NCBI GenBank assembly: GCA_947179485.1 | Contig: OX359245.1 | Span: forward strand, 21,687,067-21,751,066 | DNA length: 64,000 nucleotides | From: Allacma fusca | Taxonomy: Eukaryota; Arthropoda; Collembola; Symphypleona; Sminthuridae | Direction of reading: 5' to 3' | In this document: positions 10,421 through 20,204 of the stretch, piece by piece | Numbering within the stretch: the stretch's first letter is position 1 | Layout: the number at the start of each line of letters is the position of its first letter | Program-made: the position numbers and the translations under genes | Notes under the pieces: model-generated | What the model saw: the letters and a program-made list of their open reading frames with translations, nothing else | Databases searched by the model: none | What the model was told of the DNA's origin: nothing

Positions 10421-10870
10421 ATTTAGTTAGTCGCTCAAAGACCACCACAGAGTTCAGACGTAATCGTCGGTAATACTTCTTGTATTCTCATTTTCCTCAA
10501 TTATTAAGATTGTTCTTGTATTAAAGTATATAGATCAGAATCATTCTGCTATCTCACCCTGGGTCTCATTGTTACATTTCGCCCTGGGTCACATTCTGGT
10601 ATCTCACCCTGCCTGGGTCGTACGCATCTCACCCTGCCTTGTCATACACATCTCACCCTGCTTGTGCCGTATCTCACCCTGCCTGATCTTACACATCTCA
10701 CCCTGCTTGTGCCGTATCTCACCCTGCCTGATCTTACACATCTCACCCTGCTTGTGCCGTATCTCACCCTGCCTGATCTTACACATCTCACCCTGCAGTT
10801 GTCGTAAGCATCTCACCCAACGGCCTGAGTATTGCATTCGTGTTGCTAGAAATGAAATCTCAACATTTCA
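10394..10870 (+). repeat. 3' LTR of the BEL/Pao element
   Basis: 477 bp, 90 bp longer than the 5' LTR. The extra length comes from a 45-bp unit (starting CCTGATCTTACACATCTC) present three times at 10682, 10727 and 10772, versus about once in the 5' LTR. Open frames here (10569-10883 + and 10604-10837 -) are translations of this repeat, not genes. Confidence 0.78.
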
Positions 10871-10880
10871 GCTAGTATAC

Positions 10881-11713
10881 TAGGGATGGCAAATACGATA
10901 TAGGCGAGACGATAATATCGCCAAATTTACTTGCGATACTGATGGCGATAATTATCGCAAACATCATCGATAATATCGGCATATCGGTATCCCGTTTATA
11001 TCTGAATGGGGCTCATGGCAACAACTTGAAGGTACTTTAGTAAGCTCAGGAGGCAAAGGATGTTTCAAGGAGCGCTCCCTGCTGTAACATTTAATAATCA
11101 ATCATCATCTTTTTCGCATTGTAATTTATGAGCTACGTTCTGTCTTCAGCCATATCTTTACAGTCTAAGCGCATAGGGAATTTATAACCGTAAAAACTGG
11201 AAGTGACATTTATTATAGATTTTAATTGCGTCTGCAATTCAACTTGTTTGACATAATAATAATATATCTCACTCTCACAAAATTAATTCCAACCTAATCC
11301 GGAACTTCCTTAATAATAACTGATATCTTTGGGCGTGGGTTGCCCTGTAATTAATTAGTTATTAGTTTCTAGCTGGATAATTGTCATTCAGAATTTGGAT
11401 ATTCTACACGTGTTAATTAAACAAGCTTAAATTTCTGAAACATTTGTTTTATCAGGAAATTAGCTATAAGACATTTTTCGCCGGATTTATTAATCAACCA
11501 TTGTTTGCATATAATTTCAATCATAAATTAGTGCTACTGTCATCATGTCTTCAAAATAAATATAGTTGGCTATGTTCAAGTTCTTTGTGATATCATTCAA
11601 ATGCTAGCTAAAATATTGGCGATATATCGGCGATATACGATATATCGCCAATTGCAATTTTACCGATACCGATATTTGCGATATATGTCAAGTGGCGATA
11701 TTTGCCATCCCTA
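10881..11713. mobile_element. Element B: hAT-type, GGCGATATA words
   Basis: 833 bp with inverted ends TAGGGATGGCAAATA / TATTTGCCATCCCTA and an exact 8-bp duplication TAGTATAC (10873-10880, 11714-11721). Both subterminal regions (about 10895-10990 and 11610-11700) are dense in CGATATATCG/GGCGATA variants; the centre is ordinary AT-rich sequence without a transposase. It inserted two bases beyond the end of the BEL 3' LTR. Confidence 0.9.
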
Positions 11714-11730
11714 TAGTATACTATTAAAAG

Positions 11731-13216
11731 CAGTGCTGGGCCTTCTACTCTACCGCCAATAGAAGTAGAAAAAATAGAGTAGAAGTCAAAATTAATTGAG
11801 TCAAAAAGAGTAGACATAGAATAGAGGTAACGCTAATATCCATCGAGTAGACGTAGAAGTAGCTAGAAGTCGAATTGTGAATTAAGCAATTAGAGTAGCA
11901 GTATTTAGCTGTCAAGCCAGCATCCTGTGGTAGAATTAGAAATAGAACAGATGTGCAATACAAGAGCCGATGGTAGAAGGAGAAGCAGCAAAGCATATTA
12001 TGAGGAAATGAACTTAAGATGGTTCGAGCAGTATTAATGGAATATTTATTCAATAGAAATAAAATGCACACTATGTCTAAGAGTAAACGGACAGAGTTTC
12101 AATCTGTAAGAGTAACTAACATCTAGAGTAAAATGAAAAGGGTTAAGTACTAAAAGTGAAAGGGAGCTCGGACGTAAAAGTGGTGCCTGAATTCTGGAGA
12201 ATTCAGTCTACGTGTCCAAACTGTGACTTTGAGATTGTATAGTAGGTTACTGAACTTAGCTAAATACATGAGTCATGAGGTTGATAAAGTAAGACATGGG
12301 TGAGTTATGGAAATGCCACATACATGGTATCATATATATATGAGTAATGTGTAACAATAATAGTAATGAATATAAAAATAGTTGGACTATTATAAAATTA
12401 AGAACTTATGTATACAATCTCACACATATACATATGTAAATATAAATTCATACATGCATACTATGACGTATCATTAAAATCATTATAATACAGGTAACAA
12501 TGTTGAAACCATTTAAACTGCTATCCTGTGAATGCAAGAAGAACTAAGGTAATTAAATATAATACACTTTACTACCGTGTACAGTCCAAACGAACGAAAA
12601 GCTTTAATTTGTACTTCAAATACTTTTTAGAATCCGGGAATGAAGCGTTACTTGTACTTAGTAGAAGTAGCGATAGGTAGCATTATTGTCGCATTCGAAC
12701 TGGATAGAATAGAAGTAGAATAGTTAGCACTACGGCAGGAAATGTAGAAGTAGAAGTAGAATAGAAAGTATTAGTAAAGGCGTAGAAGTAGAATAGAAAG
12801 TATTTGTAAAGGCGTAGAAGTAGAATAGAAAGTATTAGTAAAGGCGTAGAAGTAGAATAGAAAGTATTAGTAAAGGCGTAGAAGTAGAATAGAAAGTATT
12901 AGTAAAGGCGTAGAAGTAGAATAGAAAGTATTAGTAAAGGCGTAGAAGTAGAATAGAAAGTATTAGTAAAGGCGTAGAAGTAGAATAGAAAGTATTTGTA
13001 AAGGCGTAGAAGTAGAATAGAAAGTATTAGTAAAGGCGTAGAAGTAGAATAGAAAGTATTAGTAAAGGCGTAGAAGTAGAATAGAAAGTATTAGTAAAGG
13101 CGTAGAAGTAGAATAGAAAGTATTAGTAAAGGAGTAGAAGTAGAATAGAAAGTATTAGTAAAGGCGTAGAAGTAGAATAGAAAGTATTAGTAAAGGTGTA
13201 GAAGTAGAATAGAGGG
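11731..13216. mobile_element. Element C: hAT-type end with GTAGAAGTAGA words
   Basis: Starts CAGTGCTGGGCCTTCTACTC, like other hAT-type ends here. It is followed by TAGAAGTAGA-type words on both sides (11745-11870 and 12655-13216). The right terminus and target duplication were not found, so the right limit is provisional and the element may be truncated or overlain by other insertions. It starts only nine bases after element B's right duplication. Nothing coding. Confidence 0.5.
12738..13212. repeat. 32-bp minisatellite
   Basis: About 14-15 tandem copies with a period of 32 bp, unit beginning GTAGAAGTAGAATAGAAAGT. Copies are nearly identical (single changes such as TATTTG for TATTAG), implying recent expansion. 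The unit is built from the GTAGAAGTAGA word of element C. Confidence 0.95.
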
Positions 13217-13288
13217 AAACGAAAAATTCTGGAAAGTAGAAAAGAATTAATAGAAGCCGGATGCTCGCAATTTTAGGATAGAGGAGAA

Positions 13289-13400
13289 TAGCATCAAGCC
13301 TTGTCGTAGACTTGTTGTATGCCTAAATCGTGCGCACTTATATTAAGAGTAGCGCTTTAAATAAACGGACAGAAAGTGCTCTTTAATAATAAGGATTACT
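13289..13400 (+). repeat. Dispersed repeat, copy 1
   Basis: About 112 bp matching 46901-47012 (shared: ATCAAGCC, TTGTATGCCTAAATCG, AAGAGTAGC, AAATAAACGGA, TTAATAATAAGGATT). Just beyond is TGGTACCCAAACACAATTGAG, which could be a primer-binding site, so this may be the end of an LTR. Identity is unproven. Confidence 0.5.
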
Positions 13401-14869
13401 ATTATATTAATTCTCAGTGGTACCCAAACACAATTGAGAATTCTGGGTGTTTATTAGTATTTTGAGAATGTACGTGTGTCGGGTGTGATCAGAAACATGA
13501 ATTTAGAAACAAGGGAAACCATAGCATAAAATGTGGTTAATTGTAAGATGCAAAAGGCGGAGTTAAAACCCCCTTCAGACTTATTAATAAATGAAAACCT
13601 AAACTGTGGCAAAATTGATAGTAACATAGCAAGGGAATAATAAGTTTTATTACTAATGAGACAAATATGAGTAAAAATGAATTTACGGTCAATGCCCTAA
13701 ACGAAGATTTTAAGATGTTCCCCTTATAATACTTTTACGGCTGTAAAATTACATTGTAATATAAGATACTGTGTGGTTTTTGTTTCCGTGTTATCATACT
13801 TGTGCATATATGTGGCCATGATTATGTGAATCGGCTGTGAGAAGAGAAAATATTGCTCTGTTTTACAAATTGATTTTAAATTAAGGTGAATGTATATATC
13901 AGGCACTCCGGAATAACGGGGGACAGGATGGACACTGTCCCCACCAAAAAATGTCTGGGAAGAACAAGCAATACAACTGTCCCCCCTACTTTTCAGGAAT
14001 TAAATTAGTTTTTTCCTGACTTTTTCTGACAAAACTTAATCCTGTAAATAAATCACAATTAATTGTATTAAAAAAAACTTGAAATATTCTATTTCTAAAC
14101 AAATATGTGTATCTACGCAGTGTTGCTCAATATTTTTCTCATCCTTGCACGCACAAGCAGGAGTAGATAGTACTGTATGTAATTACGTATATTGTAGAAA
14201 TCAATTCATCCAGTTAACTATCAAAATTATTGTGGTGGCAGATCTCCAGACTGGATCATTTACTAAACACAATTCAATCCTTCTGACAGATAAAATAGCA
14301 CAAAATCGCGAAATTGAGAAGAATTCGAAAACCAAAGTTATGCCAGACCAATAAATCTGTTCCAAAATGTCCGAAGAGACAGTTAATATCATTCCTTGAT
14401 AGGCAGCATACCGGGTAATTTGGTCGGACCAAATCATAAGTTTAAAGTTTTTTGTCTGATAGTATTGAAAAGGATACAGCAGTTTACCAAAACGTCAACC
14501 AAAGTAGTTCATATCATTTATATTAACAATTATTTCAGTTAAATATGCGTTGCTTAGTGAAATATTTACTTCAAATAATTTACCGCCACAAATCTTGGTC
14601 CAATTAATCTGGTCCAACCGATGGAGCGGCCATGCACTTCTAAATAAGTGTATCTACCGCAGACTTCCTTTGACCAAAAGTATGGAACGTGGAATAGTCC
14701 TAGTATTTAGTGTTTGTAATAAAAAAATCTAATATATAAGATTCAGTTTCTGTCTTTTGTGAAAGCTTTTTTTTTAAATTTCCAAGAAAATTCTTTACAA
14801 TTGAGAAAATCTGTATAGATGTTATTACGAGCAAGATAACCTAAAATAAAGTGTTACCTTATAAGTACG

Positions 14870-15338
14870 GTAGTGGTCGGATCGATTCAATTTGATTCGA
14901 ATTTTTCAATTTGATTCAATTTGAATTCAATTTGCCCCAACGCAATTCAATTCGATTCAATTCACTCAGTGAATCGAATTGAATCGTAAATCGAACGATT
15001 AAAGTGGGAAAATACAAAATTTTCCTTATGTTACTGGAGTGTCGTATATGTACATATTATAAAGGGTATAGTAAAAGCTACGCTAAAATAACAATCGTTG
15101 TGGTATACGTAGCATTTGGACTTTGAATATGCGGAAAAAAAGTACCCCTGCGCAGCCGAAGCGGTTTTGATGAATTGTATGAATTGCAATTCACATGATA
15201 TGATTCGATTCAGTTCAGTACCCAAATCGAATCATTCGATTTGGCTTTGCTGCAAATCGAATCGAAATACTACTGAATCGAATTGAATCGAATCGAATCG
15301 AAAATTTCCAATTCTGAATTGAATTGGTCCGACCACTA
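14870..15338. mobile_element. Element D: hAT-type, GATTCAATTCGAATC words
   Basis: Inverted ends TAGTGGTCGGA / TCCGACCACTA (one extra G at the left edge). The 8-bp repeat TAAGTACG flanks it at 14862-14869 and 15339-15346. Subterminal regions consist almost wholly of TTCGATTCAATTYGA variants. About 469 bp, no coding capacity, nested in N. Confidence 0.85.
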
Positions 15339-15365
15339 TAAGTACGTACACACGTGTATATGCAC

Positions 15366-16079
15366 TAGAGCATCACCCCGTGGGATATTTTAGGCCCGTA
15401 CCCGCTCGCGGCTCGTAAATGTTTCCCCGTGCCCGCCCGGCCCGAAATTAAAGTTCAACTATAAAGCCCGGCCCGGCCCGTAAAATTTAAAAAAACCCGT
15501 ACCCCGCCCGCCCGCTAATAACAGTGCAGCTTGTAAATCCATAGCTATAGACCCAGAAAAATTTTTTTAATTCAATTTTTCATTTTCGCATTTGTTTGAA
15601 TGAAATTGGTAAGAGCTGGTGTTGCTTCCACTGCAGAATTCTTACAATTATGTTTGCCCAGAGTTGACGTACCTCCTTAGCGCGATTGCCTGCTAAAATG
15701 TCCCTGCACTCATTGCATTCACATAATTTATGGAAACCTGTATTCAACTAGTACGTGCTTAAATGATTTCCAAACTTGCAATCTTCCGACTGTTTCCTGT
15801 AATTTAATTCGTTGACATTGGATGTCAAGTCTTTTTTAAAGATAAAATTACAAACGTTCGAAAATCGTGTTATGTATTCAAGCAAATGTACTTTTACAAC
15901 CCCTGATCCAGCATGCACCACACATGAATTTTTCCACGGGCTTTTACGGGCTTTCACGGTCTTTTTCAACCGCATTGAAAAGACCGTACCCGCCCGTAGC
16001 CCGTCAAGTGTAATAAATTTTACCCGTACCCGCCCAAAGCCCGGGCGGGCCGGGCTTTTTAACCGCCCGAGATGCTCTA
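15366..16079. mobile_element. Element E: hAT-type, CCCGTACCCGCCCG words
   Basis: 714 bp with ends TAGAGCATC / GATGCTCTA and an exact 8-bp duplication ATATGCAC (15358-15365, 16080-16087). The subterminal 150 bp on each side are GC-rich in an AT-rich setting, made of CCCGTACCCG and GCCCGGCCCG words; the centre is AT-rich. Nested in N, only 19 bp to the right of D's duplication. Confidence 0.92.
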
Positions 16080-16166
16080 ATATGCACTAGCAAAGTAACT
16101 AAAATTAATTAAACGTTTTGTCCCCCCCCCCTCTTTTCCGGACGTTCCGGAGTACCTGGTATATAT

Positions 16167-18130
16167 GATTCTGCAGTTATAACAAGAATGCACACGTATG
16201 TTTTTTAGGGGCAAAGGGCGCCGCTGAAAAAAATCATACCTAAACATTACTTCCCATGCTTGGTCAACATTAAAGAATATTTGAAAGTTCCCTGAGTCAA
16301 AATCTCACTTTTGTGAGACATTACTATACACAAGTTGCACTTTGGAATAAGTACTTTTTTGTTTTCCAAATTATCATACATTGAAAGTCCTACAGTTACT
16401 AATATTCTCTTTCTAATTCTATGGGCCAGGAAACTATATTGGGCTTGTTTAAGTGTAGTATTTGGGTAGAACCAGTGGACGTTTTGTAACACAAGGCAAA
16501 AAGATTTATTTTTATTCAAACTTAAGAACTGAAATTTAATTTTAGAATTGTGATTTTGTAATTGAGATTTGTAAATACTGTGAGCTTTTTGATAAACGGC
16601 TTCTATTTTAGAGAAGCAGTTTGGCATTCCAACATATTCTATTTATCTATATGATTTTATAAAAAGTTGTACAATAAATTATTACCCTAAAAAGGTTCAT
16701 ACATGAATACTTGGTATAATCGGCAAGTTTTTCATGTCTAACTGACAATGAGCTGTCTAAATACATTTTATATAAAGATGTGACTGAAAATTTTAGCTTT
16801 GATTTCGATTCTATGTTATCAGGTATGTGAAAATTCATGACCAATATGTTTGTTGGGTGGCAATTTTAAATACACTTCGATTGCTTCAATCTGAATCCAA
16901 ATTACAATTGTTATTGTAATTTACTTGTTTCTTAATTTGTCTCACAATTGTATTAATCCAATAAGAAAAAATACAAGATTAAGCAGCCAATTATAACTAC
17001 CCATTGTATTTAACGGTTGCACGTGATTAAACATACGAGGGATTAGCCAGGACATATTTGGGGAAATATGGTATTGTGAGAAAGATTAGGTGCGGACAGA
17101 GAGTAATTGATGAGGGACGATAGGAAAAGAGATTATCGTTGGCGGATGATCAAATGATTAAAGTTTGGAACTCTCAAATGAACCACACCGCTCCATTTTT
17201 ACCCAAATATTTCAAAATATTTCAGAATTTCATAAATATTCAGAAAATAGATCAGAATTTTTGGCTATAGGAAAAGACCACAAAAAGTAATTACGTAACC
17301 GTTCGAAAAATGGTCAAAGGGAGCAATAACATTACTGTACATGTTGAACCTGGAAGAAGACCCACGAAAATAAATCAAAATTACCGTATTACATTGTAGA
17401 GGTAAACTAGCATTAAAATATATCTTGTACTGAATCTAATGTGAGCCCATAGTAATATGACCTGAGATTCATTGATGTGTATGATTGTGTTAACAATTAA
17501 AAATCTTAATCCATTAATTCATGTCCTTTTCCAAGGGATACAAAATTTCCAGGGGTATTATTACAACGAGGAACAATACATGTTGGCATTTTCAACTGAT
17601 TAGCGTTTGTTGACCTCATCAAAATCAGTTTTTTTAATTTTATAAACTCGCACTTAGTGGTTTTTCATATGAAAACAAAAATGAGCTAAGCACCAATGTG
17701 CTTTGAAGTTCAAACTTGAACTGCGATCCAAAGATTTGGTACCCTCCTCCAAATGAACATGTCTAGAGTCAGCACTACTTTAAGCTAACGTTCAACCCTT
17801 CTAAACCTGCAGTTGTTCGTTCATTTACTATTTGGTATTTATTTTGAGATTCTTTGACACTTAGATTTCAAAATAAGATAGAGGTTATAATTTTACGAAA
17901 TGAATAATGGTTGGTTTCAGTACATTTTCCTGGAATGTATATTCTAGCACGGTATAATACTATAAACGGCGTGACATTACCACTAGTTCAGATAATAGTT
18001 TTGATACGTCGTCTAATATTTTGGACGTGACTGAAAATTTGGGTGTGCTTACAATCCGGCACGGAATGTAAAGATCCTGATTTAAAATTAGAATTAACAA
18101 AATGCATACAAATGTGATTTTGAATTCCAG
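16167..18130. other. Non-coding stretch before the cuticle exon
   Basis: The longest frame is a 126-codon minus-strand ORF (16247-16627) starting MPNCFSKIEAVYQ. It has no recognised domain, repeat or signal peptide, and I treat it as unproven. The first coding exon of the cuticle gene must lie somewhere upstream of 18131, but I could not identify it. Confidence 0.3.
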
Positions 18131-19281
18131 GCCGTCGTTGTTCTTGCCTTTGTGGCTGTTACCAACGCTGGAGTCGTTCCCGCCGGAGTTGCTTACTCTC
18201 AACCAGCGTACGCCGCTGCCTCAGTTGCCTATGCTCAACCAGCTTTGGCCAAGGTAGCTCCTCTTGCGTACGCTCCAGTTCAGAGCTGCTTGCAGGTATC
18301 AGGTAGTACCTGAAAAATACCCGTCGGGTCGGGTTCGGGTCGGGTTCTGGTCAGCTACAAACAAATACCTGAGATTCGGGTCAAGTGCGGGTACATCCAG
18401 GATCCGCACCTGATTTTACAGGTCGGGTTACGATCAAGTTCGGGTTTAAAAAATATACCTGAGCTTAATGTCAGGTACAGGTTCGGTACGACGAATTCAA
18501 AATACCTGAACCCGAACTTGCAATTTCAAGTATTTTGCAAGTATTTGTTTACCTTAATAATTTAACTTTAAGTTGACGTGGAAGAAACTTTCAGGCTGAT
18601 CTGAACGTTAATTTCACATGGCTGAATGACACGATGTGTTCAGTGATGCGTGAGAGCCGCCATATCAATTAAATTAACAAACAACCTAACTTTGCTAATT
18701 AATGATATAGCCTTAGCGTTGTAGCAGACATAGACATCATCGATTTGGAATCTATTTCTTGTATACATGTGCCTTAACTTCGTTAAAATTTGAAAAGCAT
18801 GATGCTTATCTGCGGTCTGTTTCTAAAGCTATCACTCAGAGAATACTTGGGGACGCTTCAATAGCTAGTTCCCATTCTTTTTGTGCTGCTTGTCACTTAC
18901 AATTAGTACGAGTTTTTGCATTTGTAACTTATCGTCATTTGTAAATAATATTTACTTTGATAAAGTCTTAGGATAGAACTTATGTTTATAAGTTTCCTCT
19001 GACAAAATAATTGAAAGTCGGGTTCGGGTTCAAGTTCGGGTCGGGTTCAAGTTCGGGTCGGGTTTGTTTTGAGATCCGCACCTCATGTATTTTTTCAGGT
19101 GCGGGTAGCCAAGCAGTACCTGATACAAAAATACCTGACAGGTGCGGATATTAACTCGGATCCGGAGGGCCAAGTTCGGGTCAACGGAAAAAATTAACCT
19201 GATATTTCAGGTGCGGGTCGGGTTCAGGTGCGGATCTTGATTTTTTGCTACCTGAAAGCAGCTCTGCTCCAGTTGCTAAGG
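18131..19281 (+). pseudogene. Cuticle protein exon disrupted by element F
   Basis: Exon following an acceptor (TTCCAG, ending 18130). It reads in phase 0 AVVVLAFVAVTNAGVVPAG, the hydrophobic core and cleavage region of a signal peptide, then AYSQPAYAAASVAYAQPALA and KVAPLAYAPV. This is the low-complexity Ala/Val/Tyr/Pro composition of secreted arthropod cuticular proteins. Typically a first exon supplies only the initiator Met and a few residues, which agrees with no ATG here. After codon 50 (18280) a 986-bp hAT-type element is inserted. The exon resumes after the duplication with GCTAAGG and a GTATGT donor (19282). As it stands translation would run into the element and stop within about ten codons. 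Downstream exons were not found, so the copy may be a pseudogene or an insertion allele. Confidence 0.72.
18281..19266. mobile_element. Element F: hAT-type, CGGGTTCGGGT words, in cuticle exon
   Basis: 986 bp, ends CAGAGCTGCTTGCAGGTA and, from the right, CAGAGCTGCTTTCAGGTA. The exact 8-bp duplication is CTCCAGTT (18273-18280, 19267-19274). Subterminal regions (18300-18520 and 19015-19255) are arrays of GGGTCGGGTTCGGGT and ACCTGA phrases; the centre is AT-rich. Well-preserved ends and duplication suggest a fairly recent insertion. Confidence 0.95.
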
Positions 19282-19808
19282 GTATGTTTATCTTTCAAAA
19301 CACTGCAATAAATCAATCACGGTCAATCAGGGGAAACTTGTCCGTCATAAACAAATGAAGGATTTATTTCAGACAATAGTAACTAAGAAAATATGCTGAC
19401 ATTATACTGCCTTCTATTGCCGTTACATGAGAAAACTGGCTGTGATAGCTAATTTTTTAAGTGCCTCAAAAATTCGTCTAAAATGGTTTTGAAAACGTTT
19501 CAAAGTGAGAAAAGGCCAAAAATAGATTAGGAACTTTGAGAGGTAGACAAAGTACTGACAACAGTTTGTTAAGAACTGAAGCATTTTATAAGGCGATCAG
19601 AATAAATGTGTTATATATTTTCTTTCTACATGTTTATCTATAAACTTTATAAGAATTTAGAGGAATACCTGTCTATTCCAGAATTGATTTCAGAGTTGCG
19701 GTGACTTAAAAATATTAGCAGTCTTTCTATAAATACTGAAATTCCTAAAACAAATTGGGGGAGGTGTTTAGAGATCAGTAATGTCGTACTGATAAATAAT
19801 GTTTTTTC

Positions 19809-20196
19809 CAGGGGTTGGATTTTTCTAAATCTCCCTGGAAGATCACTTCTGAATTTCCCTGCTGACTATTATCTCCATGCTGGTAGGTCCTCAACGATTT
19901 GAAAACTCCCTGCTGAAAAAAGCTCAACGATTTTCAAAATCCCTGTTGGCAAAACAAATCCCTTACAAGACCTGAAATCCCTGCCAAATTAGGCCAATCA
20001 AGCCAAAAATTCCTATTTGCTTAACAAATTTCCCTGAAACACGTCAACAAATTTGAAAATCCCTGCCAAACAAATGTCAATGGTTTTAAAAATCCCTGTT
20101 TGTAAAAATAAATCCCTTCCCTTTGAGATTTTCCCTGCCAGAAATATTTTTCCCTGGGAAGAATCTTCGCGTCTTCCTACAAAAATCCGACACCTG
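19809..20196. mobile_element. Element G: hAT-type, CAGGGATTTT words
   Basis: 388 bp, ends CAGGGGTTGGATTTTT and, from the right, CAGGTGTCGGATTTTT. Flanks are GTTTTTTC / GCTTTTTC (7 of 8 match). The interior is a chain of TCCCTG plus AAAATCCCTG phrases. Two relatives lie at 27648-28021 and 28101-28302. The minus-strand ORF across it is a translation of the words. Confidence 0.82.
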
Positions 20197-20204
20197 GCTT
20201 TTTC

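Larger units (their letters stand above)
8712..10870 (+). mobile_element. Non-autonomous BEL/Pao LTR retrotransposon (gag only)
   Basis: Two direct LTRs (8712-9098 and 10394-10870) flank a 1.3-kb interior that encodes only gag-type protein. Immediately after the 5' LTR is TTGGTCCTTCGAGCC, which looks like a tRNA primer-binding site of BEL-type elements. No protease, reverse transcriptase or integrase is present: the reading stops shortly after the zinc-knuckle region and the 3' LTR begins. No target duplication could be identified. The LTRs share TGTTAACATTGCAACTA and the CTCAACATTTCA end and differ mainly in internal repeat number. Confidence 0.8.
13900..16158. mobile_element. Element N: hAT-type, GGGGACA words, hosts D and E
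   Basis: Ends CAGGCACTCCGGAA and, from the right, CAGGTACTCCGGAA, with an exact 8-bp duplication GTATATAT (13892-13899, 16159-16166). Subterminal GGGGACA/TGTCCCC words lie at 13918-13985 and 16120-16135. Two other hAT-type elements (D and E) with their own duplications sit inside, so about 1.1 kb belongs to N itself. No transposase reading was recognised. Confidence 0.88.

Noticed and set aside
10569..10883. ORF of repeated ISPCL-type units
   Set aside because: It is the translation of the 45-bp repeats in the BEL 3' LTR; the opposite-strand ORF is the same artefact.
12738..13212. Regular 32-bp repeats that could be mistaken for a CRISPR array
   Set aside because: There are no unique spacers: the units abut directly and are nearly identical, so this is a minisatellite.
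11731..13290. A right terminus for element C near 13250-13275 (GAAGCCGGATGCTCG)
   Set aside because: It does not align convincingly with the left end and the flanking 8-mers do not match.
16247..16844. 126- and 65-codon minus-strand ORFs as possible genes
   Set aside because: No recognisable domain, no splice-supported continuation and no codon or context evidence; left as unproven.
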